A DNA stretch of 36,349 nucleotides from CAYJSJ01 sp964373065 (GTDB taxonomy: Bacteria > Patescibacteriota > Gracilibacteria > Peribacterales > Peribacteraceae): assembly GCA_964373065.1 (NCBI GenBank), contig CAYJSJ010000011.1, positions 1 to 36,349 of the forward strand. The letters are read 5' to 3'. A model generated the notes under the pieces. It was given only the letters and a program-made list of their open reading frames with translations, searched no databases and was not told where the DNA came from. How positions within the stretch are numbered: the stretch's first letter is position 1; every line of letters starts with the position of its first letter. Position numbers and translations under genes: made by a program. This document shows, piece after piece, positions 31,101 through 36,349 of this stretch.

Positions 31101-32666
31101 GCGCAGGAACATTTTCCGTTCGAGTTCGCACACTCTAAAAACCCTATCTCTAACCCTAACCCCATACTCCCACACTTTCCTGCCGACTTCATTGCCGAAG
31201 GCATGGACCAGACGCGCGGATGGTTTTATACACTTACCGTGCTCGGTGCCGCGCTGTTTGGAAAATCGCCGTTCAATCACTGTGTCGTGAACGGCACGGT
31301 GCTTGCCGAAGACGGCAAAAAGATGAGTAAGCGCCTGAAGAATTACCCCGATCCCTTGGCGGTGGTAGGTTCCCACGGTGCGGATGCCGTGCGCTTTGCT
31401 CTTATGAGCAGCCCCGCCGTGCGCGGGGAAGACCTGCGGTTTTCAGAAAAACTTGTAGAAGAGACGGTGCGCGGCGTCCTCCTTCCGCTCTGGAATACGT
31501 ACAGTTTCTTTGTCACCTACGCCAATGCCGCGAAGTTCGAGCCGATCGATACGCGGAGGAGAAGCGAGCACCCGCTGGATGTCTGGATCCGCGCCGAAGT
31601 GCAGGACTTGGTAAATCGTATGACGAAGGAATTGGAGAACTATGATCTTTCGGCGACATGCGCCGAGCTCCATGACACGATTGATGCTCTCACCAATTGG
31701 TATGTGCGTTTGAGCCGGCGGCGGTTTGCAGGAAAGGGCGTACTGGATGCGTACCCGGATGTCCTCGGTGATGCCGAACGGGAAGACCGGCACGAAGCGC
31801 TGGAGACCCTCTACGATGTGCTCCTGACACTCAGCCAACTTCTTGCGCCGTTTTGCCCTTTTATCACGGAGGCGATCTTCCTGAACCTTGTTCCCGAGAA
31901 CCACGGCTCAATCCATCTTACCGACTGGCCGGAAACACGGGAGCTCACGAAAGCAGAAACAAAACTTCTGGAGAAAACGCGCGTCATGCGACTGGTCGTC
32001 TCCTTGGGGAATTCCATCCGGAGCGATGCGAAAGTAAAGATGCGCCAGCCTCTGCAGAAAGCGGAAATCGCTCTGCCTCCTTCCATCCTCAATCTCGTCG
32101 CGATGAGCCAAGACGATCTGGACATCCTGCGCCAAGAACTCAATGTGAAAGAAGTGGAGTTTGCCAAAAATCCCGATGAACTCGCGGAGGGATATGTGCT
32201 GGTGGATGCACGCAAAGTCGGGCCGCGCCTCGGCAGCCGCGTCCAAGAGATTATTCAAGCGGGAAAAGCAGGAGAGTACTCGTTCAACGACGACGGCAGG
32301 ATTTTGATTCTCGACGAGGTACTCTCCCCCGACGAAGCCACCCTGCAATACAGGGGGAAAGAAGGCCAAAGTGTCGCTGCCGACAGTGGGGTGGTGGTCA
32401 GCCTAAATACCGAGCTCACTGCCGCACTCCTAAAAGAGGGGGAGGCACGCGACATCATCCGCGGTGTACAGAAGATTCGCAAAGACTCGGGGCTCGCCTT
32501 CACGGACACCATCACGCTGCAGGTAGTGGGGGCAGATGCGACGATGAAGGAGTTCGGTACGCTCATCGCAAGCGAAACGCGCGCAGAGCTTGTGGAATGC
32601 GACGGAGAGGACCACACCGTCGAAGCTGGAGAAACGACTGTAACCGTGCGCCTTAAAAAACTGTGA
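28185..32666 (+). CDS. ileS: Isoleucyl-tRNA synthetase with two inserted histidine-phosphatase domains
   Basis: A 1493-aa protein; IleS is normally about 1050 aa. It charges tRNA-Ile. The class I signatures are HYGH (90-93, GLPHYGHLLAGT) and KMSKR (1046-1050); the sequence type (YDGPPFATGLPHYGH) is the eukaryote-like IleS2 group. The CP1 editing domain (about 200-400; WTTTSWTLPGNL, TDEGTGIVHIAPGFG) is present. Between GTPLPIW (508-514) and RIPEVLDCWFESGSMPYAQ (956-974) lie two complete histidine-phosphatase domains. Domain 1 (about 546-740) has RH at 554-555 (LRHAESEGN), R607 (SPLARTKQTAE), LREVDFGEWEG and H703. Domain 2 (about 766-950) has RH at 773-774 (LVRHGETDLN), R823, LRERDVGTW and H916. 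A short IleS-like segment, LDLHKETVDDITWPG (746-760), separates them, so they are two distinct insertions. Short tandem repeats are translated at about 49-76 and 984-994. The C-terminal anticodon-binding region is intact. Confidence 0.96.
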   Translation: MFDPVDPKQRLSDLEEGILQYWREEDTFKRSIRKRGKEVDDVLDNPELKVKSYRSKVIGQKSQVRPSTFDLRPSTYSFYDGPPFATGLPHYGHLLAGTIKDVIPRYQTMRGKSVERRFGWDCHGLPIENLIEKEHNIKDKMQIDAMGVAAFNALCRGSVQRYTKEWREVVERMGRFVDMDWDYKTMDPEFMESIWWVFSELQKKGLIYEGYKSMHVCPRCVTPLSNFEVTQGYKEVTDWSTIATFPLTDDPKTILLAWTTTSWTLPGNLFLALGPKITYAKVRVPDVDATYVVAKDLVATVFRNQEYEVIGTFKSKDLVGKFYEPLFPYFVENYRKHSSTGLTTGKAFRIVLGDFVATDEGTGIVHIAPGFGTDDYEIGKREKVEILSHVQMDGTFVKEVTDFAGMHVKPADDPTKTDKKISETLKKMGRLFHAGSHKHTYPHCWRCDSPLINYTMSSWFVAVEKFKEKILKANSATEWVPEHVRDGRFGKWLENARDWCISRNRYWGTPLPIWRSEEIANGNMQMANDIEVIGSREELMQHKLIRFTKVTALRHAESEGNLIPIYQGKLPGTDLTKNGRSQAKEVADWLGKGNLPVSVIYCSPLARTKQTAEIIAKKTGATLIVDERLREVDFGEWEGKAVDFSDLTFVKERRKHKLDTSKPESIYHFEGMESWDSVFARVSDFLSDILPRHRSEHIAIVTHADPMVNIEHFFTKEDPVKLSHRPYPSKAVPKTYFWDHSTEAQLDLHKETVDDITWPGAKSSTSVELTLVRHGETDLNRKHRIQGHVDEPLNDLGRSQAAETAKKLKKKSFDGIVCSDLPRARETADILSKELGVPVLAEWEELRERDVGTWSMQEALPLAQKNPLPDGIINFGMNYRTPENGESLSKLLKRMESTYERLIKDYAGKRIIVVAHSGSLQALIVSHKNMSYTEAISLDIPNADVITFHASPLCKRIPEVLDCWFESGSMPYAQEHFPFEFAHSKNPISNPNPILPHFPADFIAEGMDQTRGWFYTLTVLGAALFGKSPFNHCVVNGTVLAEDGKKMSKRLKNYPDPLAVVGSHGADAVRFALMSSPAVRGEDLRFSEKLVEETVRGVLLPLWNTYSFFVTYANAAKFEPIDTRRRSEHPLDVWIRAEVQDLVNRMTKELENYDLSATCAELHDTIDALTNWYVRLSRRRFAGKGVLDAYPDVLGDAEREDRHEALETLYDVLLTLSQLLAPFCPFITEAIFLNLVPENHGSIHLTDWPETRELTKAETKLLEKTRVMRLVVSLGNSIRSDAKVKMRQPLQKAEIALPPSILNLVAMSQDDLDILRQELNVKEVEFAKNPDELAEGYVLVDARKVGPRLGSRVQEIIQAGKAGEYSFNDDGRILILDEVLSPDEATLQYRGKEGQSVAADSGVVVSLNTELTAALLKEGEARDIIRGVQKIRKDSGLAFTDTITLQVVGADATMKEFGTLIASETRAELVECDGEDHTVEAGETTVTVRLKKL
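28330..28410. repeat. 14-mer and 7-mer tandem arrays inside ileS
   Basis: Three copies of AGGTCAAAAGTTAT (14-nt period, last copy ending GTCAC, 28330-28371) are followed by four copies of ACCTTCG (7-nt period, 28379-28406) and a final ACCT. AGGTC and GACCT are reverse complements, so the arrays face each other. They are read in frame and fill about residues 49-76, between the N-terminal helix and the HIGH-motif region. Confidence 0.9.
31141..31163. repeat. TTAGGG-family repeat (CCCTAA orientation) inside ileS
   Basis: ACCCTATCTCTAACCCTAAC followed by CCC is the same family as the intergenic arrays at 10376 and 21104, here in frame as KNPISNPNPI (about residues 985-994) in a loop after MPYAQEHFPFE. 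Confidence 0.8.
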
Positions 32667-32780
32667 CTGTAGAATGCAGATTCGCTGCTCCATTGTTGTA
32701 TTGTTCGCAAGCGATGCTCAGATCAATTGATCAGCACAATGCCACAACATGCAATGCAAACAATGCAGCAATGGAAGCAA

Positions 32781-32808
32781 TTGAGTAATCAGCGGTCAGG
32801 CGTATACT
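32781..32808 (+). promoter_or_regulatory. Promoter of the 4TM DUF360 gene
   Basis: TTGAGT (32781-32786), a 16-bp spacer and TATACT (32803-32808) precede the ATG at 32816 by 7 nt, giving a predicted leaderless mRNA. Confidence 0.65.
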
Positions 32809-32815
32809 CTTCCCG

Positions 32816-33214
32816 ATGTCTTCCTCATCTAACAATTCCCACGCCCCCCTCAAGCTCACGCTCAAGTTTGCGTTGAACGTCGCACTTGTGTGGGCGCTTG
32901 CGACGTACCTCAACCAATACTTTGCCCTCAGTGGCGGACTCCCCGCCTTCGTGATCGTCGGTGCGCTCATCACATTGCTCAATATCTTCGTCCGCCCGAT
33001 TTTAAATGTCCTCACTCTTCCTCTGAAGCTCTTTGCTACGATCATCGCAGTGATCATTGCCAACGGCGCATTCGTCTATGTCGTAGGGCTCATTACCCTC
33101 AAGATGGACCCCGCCCTCGTACGACTCGAAATCTATGGCGGCCCGTGGGGGTGGATCGTCATTGCGCTGTGCTTCGGGCTCGGCAACTGGGTGATGAAAG
33201 AGGTGTTTGCGTAG
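32816..33214 (+). CDS. Small four-helix membrane protein, DUF360/4TM holin-like family
   Basis: 132 aa with four hydrophobic helices: about residues 14-35, 41-62 (LPAFVIVGALITLLNIFVRP), 66-96 and 108-130. NIFVRPILNVLTLPL and a helix ending LGNWVMKEV are typical of PF04020, an inner-membrane family of unknown function whose holin label comes from superficial similarity. There is no phage context here. The N-terminus is a short Ser/Asn-rich tail. The gene has its own promoter and lies between ileS and a sigma factor gene. Confidence 0.85.
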   Translation: MSSSSNNSHAPLKLTLKFALNVALVWALATYLNQYFALSGGLPAFVIVGALITLLNIFVRPILNVLTLPLKLFATIIAVIIANGAFVYVVGLITLKMDPALVRLEIYGGPWGWIVIALCFGLGNWVMKEVFA

Positions 33215-33290
33215 CATGCATGGGAAACGCTGGCAACTCGCATGAAGAACCATTGACGAGTGAGCGGTATTGTACAATTATCGTATACGT

Positions 33291-34940
33291 ATGCTGGAGA
33301 AAGAAATTCATCGGCCGTACCCATTGCTCCGAAGCATGGATCCAAAGTTCCATGACGATTTTCTCACTGCCCTCGATAGCGGTACAGAAGAAGTGATGTC
33401 TACATTCATAAAAGCGCAAGAGGAGAGGAGGGGGGATGACGAATCCTACGCACAAATATGTTATTATCGATCAGTTATTCATGCGTTCCTAGGGAAACCT
33501 CGGCGAGGTTCAGAACATGCATACAGAAAAAAGTTGAAAAAGGACTCTTATCCTCAGACAGAATCAGCGGACGAATCACTGTATATGCAGCAAATAGAAC
33601 TAGTATCTACCCTCTTGTCTGCAGAGGAAGAACATTCTTTGGCCGAGCAAATAGAGGCGTCGAGAAAACTACGCAGTACCCATCGTCTTGGACAGTACTT
33701 CATCGCAACCAATGTCTTGCAATTGTTGCAAGCAATACAAGATAATATCGCAACTGGACGTGTTGATCGTATCTTTGTTGCATCCAATACAGAAAATATT
33801 TCTCCGGAAAAAGCACTATTACGCATGCGAGATAACATAATGACCATGGACGCGCTTTCTAAAAGGCAGCGATCGTTCTTCGTCGAAGGAAAACCCGAAG
33901 ATGCCCGCATACAACACCAACAGTTAAAAACATCAGTACAAATCGGGATGCTGGGAGATGAAATGCGTCTGAACGAAAAATTCATCATGCCTTTTATCGA
34001 AGATCTCAAACAAAAATCAGAACGGATGAACGAGCTGGAAACATCGATACAAGGTAACGGAACACCTGAAGCTCACCGGGAATTACAACTGCTGAAAGAT
34101 GCGACTTGCGAGACGCCGGAATCGCTTCGGACATGGGTCATGCGTGAGGAAGTACTTTCGAGCGCACTGACAAAAGCAAGAAAACGAATGGCGGAAGGCA
34201 ATTTGCGCCTTGTTATTTCTACCATCAAGAATTTTGTCGGTAAAGGAGTCCGCTTTCCTGATCTGATTCAGGAAGGAAATGCAGGGCTCATGCGTGCCAT
34301 CGATAAGTTCGAGTACCGCAAGGGATTTAAGTTTAGTACATACGCAACATGGTGGATCCGTCAGTCCGCTCACCGAGCTACTCTACACCAAGGAGGCACC
34401 ATTTGTTTCCCAGCGCACGTTCATGGCATTATTGCTAAAATTCGCGCTGCAGAATACAGCTTTCTTCAAAAAACTCGCAGGTCGCCCACAAACGAAGAAC
34501 TCGCTCGTGTTCTTAAGATGAATCTGCAAACCATCCAGGAATTGCGCATTCTGAAAAGAACGACTCTCTCATTGGACAGACCCTTCGATGACGAATTCGA
34601 TGCCTATGATACAGAAATACTCGTAGAAAATGAGAAGGAACCTTCGGAAGATGCCATGCAGGATGAGCTAAAACGGAAAGTACAAGAAGCTCTCGATATA
34701 TTGAGTTCGCGCGAACGATTTGTCATTACGTTACGATACGGTTTCGATGGAAAACCTGTGCACACATTGGCACAAGTTGGCAGCATGTTGAACATTACAA
34801 GAGAACGCGTACGACAGATAGAAATGCGTGCAAGGGAGACATTAGAAGGTGTACACGGCCTTTCTTGCCTGATTGATATTCACCAGGAAGACGACCACAC
34901 AATCAACAAGGAGGATACGCTGGGCATGAATGTTTCTTAG
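33291..34940 (+). CDS. Divergent sigma-70 family RNA polymerase sigma factor
   Basis: 549 aa from the ATG at 33291. The N-terminal 100 residues are unrecognised and charged; region 1.2-like sequence (IELVSTLLSAEEEHSLAEQI) lies at about 102-121, followed by a long helical spacer (about 130-290) in the position of the group 1 non-conserved region. Regions 2.1-2.4 (NLRLVISTIKNFVGKGVRF, DLIQEGNAGLMRAIDKFEYR, KGFKFSTYATWWIRQSAHRA; about 304-363) and the region 4 helix-turn-helix (NITRERVRQIEMRARETL, about 501-518) are well preserved. Where primary factors have ADQ-x-R-T-I-R-I-P-V-H-M, this one has LHQGGTICFPAHVHGI, so it may be an alternative sigma factor with altered promoter preference. A TTG seven codons upstream is an alternative start. 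Confidence 0.88.
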   Translation: MLEKEIHRPYPLLRSMDPKFHDDFLTALDSGTEEVMSTFIKAQEERRGDDESYAQICYYRSVIHAFLGKPRRGSEHAYRKKLKKDSYPQTESADESLYMQQIELVSTLLSAEEEHSLAEQIEASRKLRSTHRLGQYFIATNVLQLLQAIQDNIATGRVDRIFVASNTENISPEKALLRMRDNIMTMDALSKRQRSFFVEGKPEDARIQHQQLKTSVQIGMLGDEMRLNEKFIMPFIEDLKQKSERMNELETSIQGNGTPEAHRELQLLKDATCETPESLRTWVMREEVLSSALTKARKRMAEGNLRLVISTIKNFVGKGVRFPDLIQEGNAGLMRAIDKFEYRKGFKFSTYATWWIRQSAHRATLHQGGTICFPAHVHGIIAKIRAAEYSFLQKTRRSPTNEELARVLKMNLQTIQELRILKRTTLSLDRPFDDEFDAYDTEILVENEKEPSEDAMQDELKRKVQEALDILSSRERFVITLRYGFDGKPVHTLAQVGSMLNITRERVRQIEMRARETLEGVHGLSCLIDIHQEDDHTINKEDTLGMNVS

Positions 34941-34951
34941 CCCGTTCGTGC

Positions 34952-34957
34952 TATCAT
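34952..34957 (+). promoter_or_regulatory. -10 box (TATCAT) of the third SLH gene
   Basis: TATCAT ends 6 nt before the ATA at 34964, the same distance at which other genes of this window have their ATG. It is the main evidence for the proposed start. Confidence 0.5.
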
Positions 34958-34963
34958 TCCCCC

Positions 34964-36142
34964 ATACCTTTCCTCACGCGATCGACAGCAGCACTCGCTC
35001 TCGGGCTCCTCTTCTGGAGTACGCCCGCCTACGCGCTCTTCTTCGACGTGCCGGAAGACCACCCGTACGCCGATGCCATCGATTACCTCACGAGGAAGAG
35101 CATCGTGAAAGGCTACGAAAATCGTTCGTATCGGCCGGAAAACGCCATTAATCGTGCGGAATTTACAAAGATACTATCCTCCATGCTCTTTCCGCAAGAA
35201 TACATAGAGTCCTGTATAGAGAATCTTTCCGAGAATGATGGCCCCGTTCTCCCTTCATTGACGTTTCCGGATGTTCCAATCGATGCATGGTTTACACCAT
35301 CGATCTGCGCCGCATGGGAGAACGGCATCGTGAGCGGTTATCCCGACGGCAGGTTCCGCCCCGAAGAAGGCGTAAGATTCGTGGAAGCCGCCAAAATGCT
35401 TGCACTCGGGTTTGGGCTCACAGGCATGGAGCTCCCGAATTTCGGAGACGCGAATACGGAGTGGTACCGCCCCTATGTGGAGTTCCTCTCCGCACAAAAC
35501 GCCATTCCCCTTTCCATCACCGATCTTGCACAACCGATCAATCGCGGGGAAATGGCGGAATTCCTCTATCGCTTGAAAGGATTTCCACTGGCTGCTCCCC
35601 CGACTCCTCTTCGCACGTCGAAAAATACCGAAAGTGTCACGTATCCCGTGGAGTGGAAAGCGTACAGAAGCGACCCGTACACGTTCGCATTCTCGTACCC
35701 GAACGTCTGGCCGGACCCGCTCCCCTTCCCTCGAGGACAGTATGACGGCAGAAACCCCTACTATCGCTCCGCATGGACAGTGTACTTCGGCCCAAAGGGT
35801 ACGAAGGAATGTGCAGGAGGGGGTGAATGCGTCGCACGGGACATGTGGATCGACGGGTACTCTGTGGAAGACTCCGCCGTGATCCTGAGTAACATCGAAC
35901 AAGATGATGTTTTTATGGAAGTGGAAGATGAGAATCTTATCAACGGGATCCCTGCGCTCATCCTCCTCGAAGAAGTGGGAAACTGTATCGACAAACGTTC
36001 CTTTCACTTCGGAAAGCAGTGGATCTACAGCATCACCATGCGCTGCGGCGGCCAGGATGAAAAGCTCTACCGCCTCTTTGAGCAGATCGTTACGACGCTC
36101 AAAGAGACCGATGCACGCCCACCCGAACACAGAGCGAAGTAG
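34964..36142 (+). CDS. Secreted SLH-domain protein, probable non-canonical ATA start
   Basis: The frame opens with IPFLTRSTAALALGLLFWST followed by PAYA and LFFDVPEDHPYADAI: a good signal peptide and the first SLH repeat. No ATG, GTG or TTG precedes this signal in frame; the only candidate at the right place is ATA at 34964, 6 nt after TATCAT. The nearest standard start, a GTG at 35048, lies inside the SLH repeat and would discard the signal. From 34964 the protein is 392 aa with SLH repeats (KSIVKGYENRSYRPENAINR; GIVSGYPDGRFRPEEGV; a third with LAQPINRGEMAEFLYRL) and a C-terminal domain of about 170 residues with four cysteines that I cannot assign. A base error in the start codon is an alternative. 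Confidence 0.78.
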   Translation: MPFLTRSTAALALGLLFWSTPAYALFFDVPEDHPYADAIDYLTRKSIVKGYENRSYRPENAINRAEFTKILSSMLFPQEYIESCIENLSENDGPVLPSLTFPDVPIDAWFTPSICAAWENGIVSGYPDGRFRPEEGVRFVEAAKMLALGFGLTGMELPNFGDANTEWYRPYVEFLSAQNAIPLSITDLAQPINRGEMAEFLYRLKGFPLAAPPTPLRTSKNTESVTYPVEWKAYRSDPYTFAFSYPNVWPDPLPFPRGQYDGRNPYYRSAWTVYFGPKGTKECAGGGECVARDMWIDGYSVEDSAVILSNIEQDDVFMEVEDENLINGIPALILLEEVGNCIDKRSFHFGKQWIYSITMRCGGQDEKLYRLFEQIVTTLKETDARPPEHRAK

Positions 36143-36259
36143 TTACATCTGTTCGACATGCCGAAGTGCCAACTCCTTCCCCACCTCTTCGCCCATTTTT
36201 CCTTCAGGCTTTTTAAGCTGCGCAGCAAGCACATGAATATCGATAGAGTTGAAATCCAT
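36143..36259 (-). CDS. 38-aa peptide resembling the N-terminus of a SAM methyltransferase
   Basis: Minus strand, 38 codons: MDFNSIDIHVLAAQLKKPEG followed by KMGEEVGKELALRHVEQM and TAA. The segment HVLAAQLKKPEG...GEEVGKE resembles the opening helix of a class I methyltransferase group (AAQLRKP-x-G-x-x-G). The SAM-binding fold itself is absent, so this is either a truncated remnant or a stand-alone small protein. TACACT 6 nt upstream matches the window's promoter layout, so it may be expressed. Its stop lies immediately after the stop of the convergent SLH gene. Confidence 0.5.
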   Translation of the reverse strand: MDFNSIDIHVLAAQLKKPEGKMGEEVGKELALRHVEQM

Positions 36260-36265
36260 ATAAGA

Positions 36266-36271
36266 AGTGTA
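36266..36271 (-). promoter_or_regulatory. -10 box (TACACT) of the 38-aa gene
   Basis: TACACT on minus ends 6 nt before the ATG at 36259, predicting a leaderless mRNA. Confidence 0.4.
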
Positions 36272-36280
36272 TCAGAAATA

Positions 36281-36297
36281 GCCACGCTAAGCGTGGC
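36281..36297. repeat. Small perfect palindrome
   Basis: GCCACGCT-a-AGCGTGGC forms an 8-bp stem with a single central base. It has no T run and resembles the other short intergenic palindromes. Beyond it, to 36349, I see no gene. Confidence 0.7.
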
Positions 36298-36349
36298 ACC
36301 CTCCTTGATGCTGCTTAAAGCGAAGTGTGGATGACCTCTGGTACGAAAA

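Noticed and set aside
32816..33214. Holin of a prophage
   Set aside because: No phage genes nearby; PF04020-type proteins are common chromosomal membrane proteins.

Overview
The window looks like a chromosomal fragment of a candidate-phyla-radiation (Patescibacteria) bacterium, most likely of the Peregrinibacteria/Peribacteria type. This is inference. It rests on three secreted S-layer-homology (SLH) proteins, one carrying a Cys-rich DUF4215-like module, many lineage-specific hypotheticals, and near absence of Shine-Dalgarno sequences. TGA is used as a normal stop (for example at 2230-2232 and 20536-20538), so the Gracilibacteria/SR1 recoding does not apply. Two 100-N scaffold gaps (2611-2710, 25994-26093) are each flanked by an identical 55-bp direct repeat, so both look like unmerged contig overlaps.

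Layout. 1-2602: a copper/redox cluster (multicopper oxidase cut by the window edge, ArsR-type regulator, CPRC thioredoxin-like protein, damaged DM13 protein). 2948-5714: a large SLH protein and a small charged protein, both on minus. 5762-7090: tRNA-Arg(UCG) followed by a decayed, repeat-rich zone with a duplicated tRNA 3' end, a GIY-YIG gene with one in-frame TAG, a SET-domain remnant and an AT-rich lipoprotein gene. 7278-8761: two coupled hypotheticals and a 34-aa Lys/Arg-rich protein. 9127-13182: riboflavin genes ribBA, ribH and ribE with an SLH gene among them. 13248-16472: a large HD-domain protein and a hypothetical. 16611-21733: uvrA, membrane metallophosphoesterase, thioredoxin-fold protein, Nudix hydrolase. 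21800-24583: a RelA/SpoT homologue fused to a ten-helix EamA/DMT-like membrane domain. 24570-28116: two hypotheticals and an M20-like peptidase on minus. 28185-32666: a 1493-aa isoleucyl-tRNA synthetase carrying two histidine-phosphatase domains. 32816-36259: 4TM DUF360 protein, divergent sigma-70 factor, third SLH protein, and a 38-aa methyltransferase-like N-terminus.

The strongest novelty candidates are the two fusions: IleS with two complete histidine-phosphatase domains in its catalytic body, and Rel with an intact hydrolase, an apparently inactivated synthetase and a transporter-like membrane domain. Both place phosphate-hydrolysing chemistry in proteins tied to aminoacylation or the stringent response. 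A functional link between them is speculation.

Two genome-style features recur. First, at about a dozen genes a TAnnnT -10 box lies only 6-10 nt before the start codon, which predicts leaderless mRNAs. Second, short tandem repeats (TTAGGG-like hexamers, 7-mers and 14-mers) and small palindromes occur between genes and also in frame inside ileS, the Nudix gene and the M20 gene.
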